From the NCBI RefSeq assembly GCF_008630535.1, contig NZ_VWPH01000017.1, positions 1-64,000 on the forward strand: DNA of 64,000 bases, in the 5' to 3' direction. Positions 47,349-56,393 of the stretch are shown piece after piece; the stretch's first letter is position 1; each line of letters begins with the position of its first letter. Under the pieces are notes generated by a model. The model saw only the letters and a program-made list of their open reading frames with translations. It searched no databases and was not told the origin of the DNA. Made by a program: the position numbers and the translations under genes. This stretch comes from Saccharopolyspora hirsuta (GTDB lineage Bacteria; Actinomycetota; Actinomycetes; Mycobacteriales; Pseudonocardiaceae).

Positions 47349-47443
47349 ACACTTGGCGTTAAATTGCATACCCAGGATGTGATGCAAGTCAAGGACGTCA
47401 GCGATAATTGGACATCAGATCGACATGTTTCGGGTCGAGATGT

Positions 47444-47459
47444 TTGCAAAATATTTCGA
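47444..47459. promoter_or_regulatory. Weaker LacI-family operator, TTGCAAA-AT-ATTTCGA
   Basis: One good half-site and one degenerate half-site, 54 bp upstream of the lacI-type GTG; candidate autoregulatory site. Confidence 0.5.
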
Positions 47460-47512
47460 TCATGTGCAGGATTGCGGCAAGCAGATGGTTCCGGCGCGAC
47501 AGGAGCGGAGCA

Positions 47513-48535
47513 GTGGCGGGTCTGGCCGATATCGCCGAGGCGGCGGGGGTGAGCGTGTCCACGGTGAGCCGGGTGCTCAACCGCAAGGCGGGCATCAAGG
47601 AGGAGACCCGGCAACGAGTCCTCGAAGTCCTCAACCAGATGCCGCACACCGCGCGCGGCACCGGCGCGCTGCGCCGCACCGGGGTCATCGGGCTGCTGGT
47701 GCCGGAGCTGTCCAACCCGGTGTTCCCGGCCTTCGCCGAAGCGCTGGAGAGCCGCGCCTCGCTGGCGGGCTACTCGTCGCTGCTGTGCAACACCCGGGCG
47801 GCGATGACCGAGAAGGACTACGTCCGGATGCTGGTCGCGCGCGGGGTCGAGGGCATGATCTTCGTGTCGCCGGAGATCGCCAACCCGGACAACGACGAGC
47901 GCCGCAGCCGGGGCTACTACGAGAAGCTGCGCGCCGAAGGTGTCCGGATGGTGTTCGTCAACGGCAGCGCGCCGAGCCTGGACGTCCCGGACATCACCGT
48001 CGACGAGCACCTGGCCGGGCACACCGCCGCGCGGCACCTGCTGGAGCTGGGCCACCGCCGCATCGGCTTCGTCAGCGGCCCGGCCCGCGCCCTGCCGTCC
48101 CGGATGAAGCGGGCGGGCTGGGCGGCGGCGCTGGAGGAGGCCGGGCTGGAACCGAGCCCGGACCTGGTCGCGCACGCGCCGTTCGGCGCGGAAGGCGGTG
48201 CGCAGGCCATGGGCGAGCTGCTCGACGGCCCGAAGCCCACGGCGGTGCTGTGCTCGTCGGACGTCATGGCGCTCGGCGCGATGCGGGAGGCCAAGCGGCG
48301 CGGGCTCGCCACCCCGGAGGACATCTCGGTGGTCGGCTTCGACGACATCCCGCTGGCCGCCTACTGCCAGCCCGCGCTCACCACGCTCGCCCAGCCGATC
48401 CGCGACATGGCCGCCGCGGCGGTCGACGAGCTGGCCCGACAGCTCGACCCCGACGAGCCGGTGCGGGCGTCCACGAACTTCAGCCGGATGTTCCGGCCGA
48501 ACCTGATCGTCCGCGAATCCACCCGACAGCTGTGA
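47513..48535 (+). CDS. LacI family transcriptional regulator (MalR-like)
   Basis: A 340-residue repressor. The HTH is GLADIAEAAGVSVSTVSRVLNRKAGIKEETRQRV (3-36) and the ligand-binding periplasmic-protein-like domain follows: GVIGLLVPELSNPVFPAF, DEHLAGHTAARHLLELGHRRIGFVSGP, PTAVLCSSDVMALGAM and VVGFDDIPLAAYCQPALTTLAQP. GTG start with AGGAG upstream. Divergent from malE-F-G and followed by a glucosidase. The TTGCAAA palindromes before malE, before the amylase and before itself are probable sites. Confidence 0.94.
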   Translation: MAGLADIAEAAGVSVSTVSRVLNRKAGIKEETRQRVLEVLNQMPHTARGTGALRRTGVIGLLVPELSNPVFPAFAEALESRASLAGYSSLLCNTRAAMTEKDYVRMLVARGVEGMIFVSPEIANPDNDERRSRGYYEKLRAEGVRMVFVNGSAPSLDVPDITVDEHLAGHTAARHLLELGHRRIGFVSGPARALPSRMKRAGWAAALEEAGLEPSPDLVAHAPFGAEGGAQAMGELLDGPKPTAVLCSSDVMALGAMREAKRRGLATPEDISVVGFDDIPLAAYCQPALTTLAQPIRDMAAAAVDELARQLDPDEPVRASTNFSRMFRPNLIVRESTRQL

Positions 48536-48552
48536 CCCGACCTCGTGCGCAC

Positions 48553-48576
48553 TTTTCGGTGCTATAGCACCGAAAA
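48553..48576 (+). terminator. 24-bp palindrome after the LacI gene
   Basis: TTTTCGGTGCTATAGCACCGAAAA is flanked by GTGCGC and GCGCAC, giving a long hairpin between lacI and the glucosidase gene. Confidence 0.7.
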
Positions 48577-48621
48577 ACGCGCACGGGCCCGCAACCGTGC
48601 CGCGACCCGCAAGGAGCAAGG

Positions 48622-50199
48622 ATGTCGAATTGGTGGCGTGACGCCGTCGTCTACCAGGTCTACGTGCGCAGCTTCGCCGACGGCGACGGCGATGGCATCG
48701 GCGACCTGGCCGGGATCCGGGACCGGCTGCCGCACCTGGTCTCCCTCGGCGCGGACGCCGTGTGGCTGACCCCGTTCTACCCGTCGCCGATGGCCGACGG
48801 CGGCTACGACGTGGCCGACTACTGCGGCGTGGACCCGACCTTCGGCTCGCTGGCCGACTTCGACGCGCTGCTCGCCCGGGCCCACGAGCTGGGCCTGCGG
48901 GTGCTCGTCGACATCGTGCCCAACCACACCTCCGACGAGCACCCGTGGTTCGTCGAGGCGCTGGCGGCCGCACCGGGCGAGCCCGCCCGCGAGCGGTACC
49001 TGTTCCGCGACGGCCGGGGCGAGCGCGGCGAACTGCCGCCCAACGACTGGGAGTCGATCTTCGGCGGCCCGGCCTGGACCCGGCTCCCCGACGGCCAGTG
49101 GTACCTGCACCTGTTCGACCCGCGGCAACCCGACCTGAACTGGCGGAACCCGCTGGTGCGCGCGGACTTCCGCAAGGTGCTGAAGTTCTGGCTGGACCGC
49201 GGCGTGGACGGGTTCCGCATCGACGTCGCGCACGGCATGATCAAGCACCCGGACCTGCCCGACACCGGTCTGGACGAGCAGATCTCCCTGCTGGGGCGCG
49301 GCGAGCTGCCCTACTTCGACCAGGACGAGGTGCACGAGATCTACCGCGACTGGCGGCAGCTCTTCGACTCCTACCGCGGTGAGCGTATCGGCGTGGCCGA
49401 GGCGTGGGCGTCGACCAGCGAGCGGCTGGCCCGCTACGTGCGCCCCGACGAGCTGCACCAGGCGTTCAACTTCGCGCTGCTGGAAGCGCCCTGGTCGGCC
49501 GCGGAGTTCCGGAAGGTGGTGGCGGAATCGCTGGCCACCACGGCCGAGGTCGGCGCGACCACCACCTGGGTGCTCGGCAACCACGACGTCCAGCGCCCGG
49601 TGACCCGCTACGGCGGCGGCGAGCTCGGCGAGCGGCGAGCCCGCGCGGCGGCGCTGTTCAGCTTCGCGCTGCCCGGTTCGGTCTACGTCTACCAGGGCGA
49701 GGAGCTCGGCCTGCCGGAGGTGCTGGACCTGCCCGACGAAGTGCGCCAGGACCCGATCTGGAAGCGCTCCGGCGGCACCGACCCGGGCCGCGACGGCTGC
49801 CGGGTGCCGATGCCGTGGTCCGGCGACCGACCGCCGTTCGGCTTCAGCGCGGGGGAGAGCTGGCTGCCCGCGCCGGAGGAGTGGGCGACCGCGACCGTCG
49901 CCGCGCAGGAGAGCACCCCGAGCTCGGTGCTGCGCACCTACCGCGATGCCTTGGCGCTGCGGCGGGAGCACCCGGCGCTCGGCGACGGTGAGCTGGAGTG
50001 GGTCGACGCGCCCGAAGACGTGCTGGTCTTCCGCCGCGGCTCGGACTTCCTGTGCGCCACCAACTTCGGCACCGAGGATGTCGCCCTGGACCTGCCCGGC
50101 CGCCTGCTCTGCCGCAGCGACGCCGCGACCAGCTGGGACGGCGTGCTGCCCGGGGCGACCGCGGTGTGGTTGGGGAAGATTCACGAAGAATCCGCCTAA
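48622..50199 (+). CDS. GH13 alpha-glucosidase (oligo-1,6-glucosidase/AglA type)
   Basis: A 525-residue intracellular GH13 enzyme without signal peptide. Start block WWRDAVVYQVYVRSFADGDGDGIGDLAGI is that of alpha-glucosidases. DIVPNHTSDEHPWF gives region I, Asp201 (GFRIDVAHG) the nucleophile, Glu260 (IGVAEAW) the acid and Asp322 (LGNHDVQRP) the transition-state stabiliser. The QPDLNW block is typical of the GH13_30/17/23 groups. It should split imported maltodextrins to glucose. AAGGAG upstream. Completes the amylase-transporter-glucosidase pathway. Confidence 0.94.
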   Translation: MSNWWRDAVVYQVYVRSFADGDGDGIGDLAGIRDRLPHLVSLGADAVWLTPFYPSPMADGGYDVADYCGVDPTFGSLADFDALLARAHELGLRVLVDIVPNHTSDEHPWFVEALAAAPGEPARERYLFRDGRGERGELPPNDWESIFGGPAWTRLPDGQWYLHLFDPRQPDLNWRNPLVRADFRKVLKFWLDRGVDGFRIDVAHGMIKHPDLPDTGLDEQISLLGRGELPYFDQDEVHEIYRDWRQLFDSYRGERIGVAEAWASTSERLARYVRPDELHQAFNFALLEAPWSAAEFRKVVAESLATTAEVGATTTWVLGNHDVQRPVTRYGGGELGERRARAAALFSFALPGSVYVYQGEELGLPEVLDLPDEVRQDPIWKRSGGTDPGRDGCRVPMPWSGDRPPFGFSAGESWLPAPEEWATATVAAQESTPSSVLRTYRDALALRREHPALGDGELEWVDAPEDVLVFRRGSDFLCATNFGTEDVALDLPGRLLCRSDAATSWDGVLPGATAVWLGKIHEESA

Positions 50200-50260
50200 C
50201 AGGTCTGTTCTTCCCGGTTCCGGCGTGGTCGCATGAATCCCCTTGTACTGGAGGTGGTTC

Positions 50261-51106
50261 ATGTTGCGACGATTAGGCACGGGCGTGGCAGCACTCGCGC
50301 TCGCCGCGCTCGGCGTGGTCGGACTCGGGCAGGCACCCGCGTCCGCCGCGCCGAACTTCCAGGTCCCGTTCGAGTGCGGCGTCACCGTGACGGCCGCGAC
50401 GTTCAGCGGCCACAACCCGGCGAACTCGGTGGACTTCCAGAAGTCCGGCATCACCGGCATGCCGGTGCTCGCCTCGGCGGCGGGCACCGTCACCCGGGTG
50501 GCCAACGAGGGCGACACCAGCTACGGCCGCTGGATCGAGCTGGACCACGGCAGCGGCTGGCGCACCCGCTACGCCCACCTGTCCACGCAGAACGTCTCGG
50601 TGGGGCAGAAGGTGTCCCTCGGCGCGAAGATCGGCACCGCGGGCGCCACCGGCGGCGTGACCGGCCCGCACCTGCACTACGAGCAGATCCAGAACGGCAC
50701 CGCGGTCAGGGCCACGCTCAACGGCGTTGCCGTGCCGTACTACGGCAAGACGCCGTTCACCAGCAAGAACAACTGCGGCGGCAACCCGTACACGCCGACC
50801 GAGGTGTGCGGCGCGGGCTACAGCGTGATCAACTCGAAGGCGCTGTCCGGCGCGGGCACCGTCTACCTGCTCTACAACGCCTCGAACCAGAACAACTGCG
50901 TGGTGACGCTCAAGTCGACCTCGCTGGGCAAGGCGTCCCCGACGTCGGCCTTCCTGGAGGTCCAGGGCAAGCAGCGGACGACCGACGCGGGTGACTTCAC
51001 CTACTACGCGGGCCCGGTCCGCCAAGCGGCCGGTTCCACCTGCGTGAAGTGGGGCGGCTCGGTCGGCGCGAACTCCTACGAGAGCCCCTTCGAGCACTGC
51101 GGCTGA
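50261..51106 (+). CDS. Secreted M23 metallopeptidase with SapA-like C-terminal domain
   Basis: A 281-residue secreted protein. Signal peptide about 1-29 (cut after ASA). The M23 (LytM) domain has Zn ligands His51 and Asp58 (HNPANSVDF) and His139, with His137 in GPHLHYE. From about 183 to the end is a Cys-containing domain (VCGAGYSVINSKALSG...SPFEHCG) that resembles spore-associated protein A of Streptomyces. It probably cuts peptidoglycan cross-links or bacterial walls. Start ATG after GGAGGTGG; a TTG 18 nt earlier is less likely. Confidence 0.9.
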   Translation: MLRRLGTGVAALALAALGVVGLGQAPASAAPNFQVPFECGVTVTAATFSGHNPANSVDFQKSGITGMPVLASAAGTVTRVANEGDTSYGRWIELDHGSGWRTRYAHLSTQNVSVGQKVSLGAKIGTAGATGGVTGPHLHYEQIQNGTAVRATLNGVAVPYYGKTPFTSKNNCGGNPYTPTEVCGAGYSVINSKALSGAGTVYLLYNASNQNNCVVTLKSTSLGKASPTSAFLEVQGKQRTTDAGDFTYYAGPVRQAAGSTCVKWGGSVGANSYESPFEHCG

Positions 51107-51114
51107 CCCCCAGA

Positions 51115-51162
51115 GGTCGTGAGTGCGAAAACCGCCTCCAACCGGCTTTCGCACTCACGACC
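51115..51162. terminator. Bidirectional 16-bp hairpin terminator
   Basis: Perfect arms 51115-51130 and 51147-51162 (GTCGTGAGTGCGAAA) between convergent M23 and asnB genes. Confidence 0.85.
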
Positions 51163-51180
51163 ACCACGCGGGGAGAGCCG

Positions 51181-53109
51181 TCAGAGGCGCACCGGGTAGT
51201 GCGGCTCCGGGACCTCGGGGGACAGGCGCCCCTCGATGAAGATGCCGTGCCAGAGCATGAACACCAGCAGCGCCCACAGGCGGCGGCTGTGGTCCAGCAC
51301 GCCGGAGCGGTGCTCCTCCAGCAGCTGCAGGACCGCCGTGCGGTTGAGCAGGTGGTCGGTCTGCGACTGCTGGATGATGTTGCGCGCCCAGTCGTGCATC
51401 TCGTCGCGCAGCCAGTGCTTGATCGGCACCGGGAAGCCCAGCTTGCGGCGGTTGAGCACGTGCGCCGGGACCACCTGGTACATCGCCTGGCGCAGCGCGT
51501 ACTTCGTGGTCTCCTTGGTGATCTTCTGCTCCAGCGGGACCGTGCTGGCCACCCGGAAGACCTCCGGGTCCAGGAACGGCACGCGCAGCTCCAGCGAGTT
51601 GGCCATGGTCATCTTGTCGGCCTTGACCAGGATGTCGCCGCGCAGCCAGGTGAACAGGTCCACGTGCTGCATCCGGGTCACCGGGTCCCAGCCCGCCGAC
51701 TGCCGGTACGGGCCCGCGGTGATGTCCCGGTGCGACACGCCGGGGTCGAAGCTGCGCATCACGTTGCGCAGCTGGTCGTCCCGGAAGATCCGCGCGTTGC
51801 CGTAGTAGCGGTCCTCCAGGCTCAGCGCGCCGCGGCGCAGCAGGTCCTTGCCGCGCACGCCCTCCGGGATCGCGGTGGAGACCTTGCCCATCGCCTTGCG
51901 CAGCGCGCCCGGCACCTTCTCGAACGGCGCCAGCGACAGCGGCTCGCGGTAGATGGTGTAGCCGCCGAACAGCTCGTCGGCGCCCTCGCCGGAGAGCACC
52001 ACCTTGACGTGCTGGCGCGCCTCGCGGGCGATGAACCACAGCGGCACCAGCGCCGGGTCGGCCACCGGGTCGTCCAGGTACCAGACGATCAGCGGCAGCG
52101 CCTCCATCATCTCCTCGGCGGAGACGGTGCGGACCACGTGCTTGACCCCGATCGCCGCGGCCGACTCGGCGGCCACGTCCACCTCCGAGTAGCCCTGCCG
52201 CTCGAAACCGGTGGTGAAGGTGATCAGGTTCGGGTTGTGCTCCTTGGCCAGCGCCGCGATCGCGGTGGAGTCGATGCCGCCGGACAGGAACGCCCCGACC
52301 GTGACGTCGGCGCGCATGTGCTTGGCCACCGAGTCGCGCATCACGTCGACGATCTCGTTGTGCAGCCGCCGCGCGTCGGCGTCGGTGTTGACCGGCCGGG
52401 AGTGGAAGTTCGGCTGGAAATACCGCTCGGTGACCAGCTGGCCGCCGGGCGACACGGTGAACGAGGTGCCCGACTCGATGCGGCGGATCTGCCGGTGCAG
52501 CGTTTCCGGCTCCGGCACGTACTGCAGCTGCAGGTAGTGCTGCATCGCCTTGTGGTCCAGCTCCTCGGCGATGCGCAGCGTGCTGGCCAGGCTCAGCAGG
52601 CTCTTCTTCTCGCTGGAGAAGGCGGTGCCGCCCGGGCCGGAGGCGTAGAACAGCGGCTTGATGCCGAACGGGTCGCGGGCGCCGAAGACCACCTTGCGCT
52701 CGTTGTCCCAGATCAGGAACGCGAACATGCCGCGCAGCCGCCCGACCATGGAGGTGCCGAGGTAGTGGTAGGCGGCGACGATCACCTCGGTGTCGCCGTC
52801 GGTGCTGAACCGGGCGCCGAACCGCTCGATCAGCTCGGCCCGCAGCTCCAGGTAGTTGTAGATCTCACCGTTGAAGTTGATGGTGTAGCGCCGCGGGGTT
52901 TCCGGCGGGCCCCAGGTCAACGGCTGGTGCGAGTGCTCCAGGTCGATGATCGACAGCCGGTTGAAGCCGAAGACGACCTCACCGCCGTGCCAGGTGTCGC
53001 TCTCGTCCGGTCCCCGGTGTCGCTGGCACGGCAGCGCGTTGGCCACCGCGTTCACCGCGAATCCGGCGTTCTCTTCCGTGGGACAGATCAGTCCAAGCAG
53101 GCCGCACAC
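51181..53109 (-). CDS. asnB: Asparagine synthase (glutamine-hydrolysing)
   Basis: A 642-residue enzyme that makes asparagine from aspartate, glutamine and ATP. Starting at GTG 53109, Cys2 becomes the N-terminal nucleophile of the class II glutaminase domain (MCGLLGLICP), followed by QRHRGPDESDTW and INFNGEIYNYLELR. The synthetase domain has the P-loop AFLSGGIDSTAIA and VLSGEGADELFGGYT. Homologue of Rv2201; in corynebacteria the equivalent gene (ltsA) affects cell-envelope resistance, so a wall-modifying role cannot be excluded. Divergent from ctaC. Confidence 0.95.
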   Translation of the reverse strand: MCGLLGLICPTEENAGFAVNAVANALPCQRHRGPDESDTWHGGEVVFGFNRLSIIDLEHSHQPLTWGPPETPRRYTINFNGEIYNYLELRAELIERFGARFSTDGDTEVIVAAYHYLGTSMVGRLRGMFAFLIWDNERKVVFGARDPFGIKPLFYASGPGGTAFSSEKKSLLSLASTLRIAEELDHKAMQHYLQLQYVPEPETLHRQIRRIESGTSFTVSPGGQLVTERYFQPNFHSRPVNTDADARRLHNEIVDVMRDSVAKHMRADVTVGAFLSGGIDSTAIAALAKEHNPNLITFTTGFERQGYSEVDVAAESAAAIGVKHVVRTVSAEEMMEALPLIVWYLDDPVADPALVPLWFIAREARQHVKVVLSGEGADELFGGYTIYREPLSLAPFEKVPGALRKAMGKVSTAIPEGVRGKDLLRRGALSLEDRYYGNARIFRDDQLRNVMRSFDPGVSHRDITAGPYRQSAGWDPVTRMQHVDLFTWLRGDILVKADKMTMANSLELRVPFLDPEVFRVASTVPLEQKITKETTKYALRQAMYQVVPAHVLNRRKLGFPVPIKHWLRDEMHDWARNIIQQSQTDHLLNRTAVLQLLEEHRSGVLDHSRRLWALLVFMLWHGIFIEGRLSPEVPEPHYPVRL

Positions 53110-53459
53110 GCGTCTGGTGCACCTCTTCGAGTCGGCGGTGTCGTCACTGGAGCCTCCCCCCCGAAGGCTGGCCCCAGTATGCCGTCCGCCCGCCCGCGCG
53201 CTGCACGCGCGGGTGAGGACGGGCCGGTTCGCGCCGCGATCTCCGGTGCGCACGGGGCTGCCGGAGGGGCTCCGCGGTTTCGCTGGGTGACCGGTCGTGC
53301 GAACGAGCAAGACGATCGACGCCCCCGAAGCAGTATCGCGGCTACACCTGGGCTAGGCTCTGCGCAGGATTCCGGCGGCAGATCCGGAGGTCCGGCTTCC
53401 GGGTCGGACGCGGATCACCCGGCCGCACCGGTGAGTTTTGCACGAGGAGGCGTCGCGCA
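53110..53459. promoter_or_regulatory. 350-bp divergent promoter region asnB/ctaC
   Basis: No gene is supportable here. It holds an 8-bp-stem hairpin CCCGCGCG/CGCGCGGG at 53193-53213 and a TAGGCT hexamer at 53354-53359 that could be the ctaC -10, giving a leader of about 95 nt. Confidence 0.45.
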
Positions 53460-54416
53460 GTGGGCCTGAAGGAGGGGACCCGAGTGCCACGGCTGGTCAA
53501 AGTCGCTGGGCTGATCGGCCTGGTTGGTGTCGCGGCCACGGGTTGCACGACCGATGAGGTCCTGCGGTTCGGCTGGCCGGAGGGTGTCACCCCGCAGGCC
53601 GAGTCGATGCGGACCCTGTGGACCTGGTCGGTCATCGCGGCACTCGCGGTGGGTGTGATCGTGTGGGGGCTGATCTTCTGGTCGGTCGCCTTCCACCGCA
53701 AGAAGAAGGGTGACGAGGAGCTGCCCCGGCAGTTCCAGTACAACCTGCCGCTGGAGATGATCTACACCGCCATCCCGTTCGTGCTGGTGGTCGTGCTGTT
53801 CTACTTCACGGCGGTCACGCAGAACTACGTGCTGGCCAAGCCCGCGAACCCGGACCAGAAGGTCAACGTGGTCGCGTTCCAGTGGAACTGGGAGTTCAAC
53901 TACCCCGAGTACAAGACGCCGGACGGCCAGCCGGTGCGCACCGTCGGCAGCAGCAGCGAGATCCCGCTGCTGGTCCTGCCGACCGGGGAGCGCATCGAGT
54001 ACAGCCTGAGCGCCACCGACGTCATCCACTCGTTCTTCGTCCCGGAGTTCCACTTCAAGCGGGACACCTTCCCGCACCCGGACAAGAACAACCAGGACAA
54101 CGTCTTCCAGAACACCATCGAGCGGGAGGGTTCGTTCGTCGGCCGCTGCGCCGAGCTGTGCGGCACCTACCACGCGATGATGAACTTCGAGGTCCGGGCG
54201 CTGTCGCCGGACAAGTTCGACCGGTACATGCAGCTGCGCACGCAGGTCAACCCGGCGACCACCCAGCCGTACACGGCGGCGGAGGCGCTGACCCAGCTCG
54301 GCAAGGAGCGGCAGGACTGCGGCGAGCTGTGCGAGCCGTACGCGGTGACCGGCGTTCCGTTCAACACCGAACGCACCGGCGGAGCACCCTCCGGTCAGCA
54401 GGTCGGGACCAAGTAG
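53460..54416 (+). CDS. ctaC: Cytochrome c oxidase subunit II
   Basis: CuA-bearing subunit of the aa3 oxidase, 318 aa. It is a lipoprotein: lipobox VAATGC with Cys29. Two membrane segments at about 52-77 and 98-120. The CuA ligands are His190, Cys230, Cys234, His238 and Met241 (ATDVIHSFF; RCAELCGTYHAMM). Acidic and Trp-rich QWNWEFNYPEY is the electron-entry patch. Two GTG starts have ribosome binding sites: 53460 (used) and 53484. The latter would leave a shorter n-region. Operon with ctaF. Confidence 0.96.
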   Translation: MGLKEGTRVPRLVKVAGLIGLVGVAATGCTTDEVLRFGWPEGVTPQAESMRTLWTWSVIAALAVGVIVWGLIFWSVAFHRKKKGDEELPRQFQYNLPLEMIYTAIPFVLVVVLFYFTAVTQNYVLAKPANPDQKVNVVAFQWNWEFNYPEYKTPDGQPVRTVGSSSEIPLLVLPTGERIEYSLSATDVIHSFFVPEFHFKRDTFPHPDKNNQDNVFQNTIEREGSFVGRCAELCGTYHAMMNFEVRALSPDKFDRYMQLRTQVNPATTQPYTAAEALTQLGKERQDCGELCEPYAVTGVPFNTERTGGAPSGQQVGTK

Positions 54417-54458
54417 CGGTGCCCTCGACAGGGCGTACGGCGTGAGAGCGAGGACTCC

Positions 54459-54857
54459 ATGAAGATCGAATCCCGGATCTTCAACATCATCACCGTTTTC
54501 TTCTTCCTGTCCGCGATCGTGTACGGGGTCTGGGCCAAGGAGCCGGTGGGCACCGTGGCGCTGATCCTGGTCGGCGGCCTCTCGCTGATCATCGGCAGCT
54601 ACTTCTCGTTCGTGGCCCGCCGGATCGAGGAGCGGCCGGAGGACAACCCGGACGCGGAGATCAGCGACGGTGCCGGTGAGCTGGGCTTCTTCAGCCCCGG
54701 CAGCTACTGGCCGGTCGGCGTGGCGGCGGCCGCCGCCTTCGCCGGTGTCGCCCTGGCGTTCTTCCACGTGTGGATGATCGTCCTGGCGGTCGGCTTCATG
54801 CTGATCATGGTCGCCGGGCTGGTGTTCGAGTACCACACCGGCCCGGGCCACCACTGA
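54459..54857 (+). CDS. ctaF: Cytochrome c oxidase subunit IV, actinobacterial CtaF
   Basis: A 132-residue four-helix membrane protein, small subunit of the actinobacterial aa3 oxidase (Rv2199c type). Segments: IFNIITVFFFLSAIVYGVWA, VALILVGGLSLIIGSYFSFVA, VGVAAAAAFAGVALAFFHVW and IVLAVGFMLIMVAGLVFEY. The soluble loop RRIEERPEDNPDAEISDGAGE, with GFFSPGSYWP after it, is conserved in the family. 42 bp after ctaC, same operon. Confidence 0.94.
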   Translation: MKIESRIFNIITVFFFLSAIVYGVWAKEPVGTVALILVGGLSLIIGSYFSFVARRIEERPEDNPDAEISDGAGELGFFSPGSYWPVGVAAAAAFAGVALAFFHVWMIVLAVGFMLIMVAGLVFEYHTGPGHH

Positions 54858-54871
54858 CGGAGAAGTTCTGC

Positions 54872-54912
54872 GAAGCAGGCCCCCGAGTCCGCCGGACTCG
54901 GGGGCCTGCTTC
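54872..54912 (+). terminator. 19-bp stem terminator after ctaF
   Basis: Perfect 19-bp arms (54872-54890 with 54894-54912) and a 3-nt loop. Confidence 0.9.
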
Positions 54913-54956
54913 GGTCTAGCATCGGTTCTCGCACCCAGCTGCAGGAGGTTTTCCCC

Positions 54957-55241
54957 GTGATCACCGCGATCGTGCTGATCCAGACCGCCGCCGACCGCCT
55001 CGCCGAAGCGGCCCAGGAGATCGCCGACCTGGACGGGGTCGACGAGGTCTACTCCTGCGCCGGTGACGTGGACCTGATCGCGATGCTGCGGGTCCGCAAG
55101 CACGAGGACCTGGCCGACATCGTCCCGGGGCGCATCAACAAGGTGGCCGGGGTCCTGGACACCGACACCCACATCGCCTTCCGCTCCTACTCCCGCCGGG
55201 ACGAGGAAGCGGCCTTCTCCATCGGCCTGGAAGAGGAGTGA
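54957..55241 (+). CDS. Lrp/AsnC ligand-binding (RAM) domain protein
   Basis: A 94-residue stand-alone RAM domain without an HTH: MITAIVLIQTAADRLAEAAQEIADLDGVDEVYSCAGDVDLIAMLRV, a typical alpha-beta sandwich that binds amino acids in Lrp proteins. It may modulate an Lrp-type regulator or a biosynthetic enzyme by co-assembly. GTG start with AGGAGG nine nt upstream and TAGCAT at about 54917 as -10. Convergent with trpD. Confidence 0.9.
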   Translation: MITAIVLIQTAADRLAEAAQEIADLDGVDEVYSCAGDVDLIAMLRVRKHEDLADIVPGRINKVAGVLDTDTHIAFRSYSRRDEEAAFSIGLEEE

Positions 55242-55283
55242 TCCCCCGGCGGCGACGGGGCAGCGCCTCGTCGCCGCAGCGTG

Positions 55284-56339
55284 TCAGGCCAGGTCGGCCT
55301 TGATGGCGGTGGACCGCGCCGCCCAGCGGCTCAGGAGCTCGGCCGCGGCGCCGGAGTCGATCGCGTCGCCGACCCGGGTCAGCGCGGCGCTGAGCTGGCC
55401 GCTGAGGTCCTCTCCCGGGCCCTCGAAGGCGACCATCGCGCCCGCCGCGTTGAGCAGCACAGCGTCGCGCACCGGGCCCTTCGTGCCCGCCAGGAGGTCG
55501 TGGACCGCCTTCGCGTTCACCACCGCGTCGCCACCCTGCAGGTCTTCCGGGCGGGCGTAGGCGACGCCGAAGTCCTGCGGGTCGATCCGCTCCTCGCGGA
55601 CCATCCCGTCGTTGACCACCCAGACCGTGCTCGGCGTCGTGGTGGTGATCTCGTCCATGCCGTCGTCGCCGCGCACCACCAGCGCGGAGTTGCCGCGGGC
55701 CGCGAACACCTCGGCCACCACGGGCGCCATCCGGCGGTCCGCGCAGCCGATCAGACCGGCCACCGGGCGCGCCGGGTTGGTCAGCGGGCCCAGCAGGTTG
55801 AACGCGGTGGGGATGCCGATCTCGCGGCGCGGGCCACCGGCGTGCTTGAACCCGGGGTGGAACACCGGCGCGAAGCAGAACCCGATGCCGACCTCGTCGA
55901 CGCAGCGCCGCACCCCCTCCGGCGGCAGGTCGATGGCCACGCCCAGCTCCTCCAGCACGTCGGCCGTGCCGCACTTGGAGGAGGCCGCCCGGTTGCCGTG
56001 CTTGACCACGGTGATGCCGGAGGCGGCGAGCACGATCGACGCCATGGTGGAGATGTTCACGCTGCCGGTGCGGTCGCCGCCGGTGCCGACGATGTCCACC
56101 GCGCGCTGCGCGATGTCCAGCCGGCGGGCGTGCGCGAGCATGGCGTCGGCCATGCCGCGGATCTCGGTCGGGGTCTCGCCCTTGGCGCGCAGCGCGACGA
56201 CGAACGCGGCGACCCGCGCCGGGGTCGCCTCCCCGGCCATGATCAGGTCCATCGCCCAGGCGGTGTCCTCCGCGGAGAGGTCCTCACCCGCGACCAGGGT
56301 GCCCAGCAGCCCAGCCCAGCTTCCCGCCATGGTTCCCAC
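55284..56339 (-). CDS. trpD: Anthranilate phosphoribosyltransferase
   Basis: Second step of tryptophan synthesis, joining anthranilate with PRPP; 351 aa. Blocks seen: the PRPP loop [20 protein letters not shown], the anthranilate region [23 protein letters not shown] and the metal site [19 protein letters not shown]. Stands apart from other trp genes, as in M. tuberculosis (Rv2192c). A receiver-like gene precedes it by 54 bp on the same strand. Confidence 0.96.
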   Translation of the reverse strand: MGTMAGSWAGLLGTLVAGEDLSAEDTAWAMDLIMAGEATPARVAAFVVALRAKGETPTEIRGMADAMLAHARRLDIAQRAVDIVGTGGDRTGSVNISTMASIVLAASGITVVKHGNRAASSKCGTADVLEELGVAIDLPPEGVRRCVDEVGIGFCFAPVFHPGFKHAGGPRREIGIPTAFNLLGPLTNPARPVAGLIGCADRRMAPVVAEVFAARGNSALVVRGDDGMDEITTTTPSTVWVVNDGMVREERIDPQDFGVAYARPEDLQGGDAVVNAKAVHDLLAGTKGPVRDAVLLNAAGAMVAFEGPGEDLSGQLSAALTRVGDAIDSGAAAELLSRWAARSTAIKADLA

Positions 56340-56393
56340 GCTTCTTCTCCGTGCTTCGTCCTCCGGGGCCGCGCGGCCGCCGGGAGTCGAGTA

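Noticed and set aside
47408-47512. Longer LacI protein from ATG 47408
   Set aside because: The added 35 residues have no HTH character, cover the operator and lack a ribosome binding site; GTG 47513 has one and starts at the HTH.
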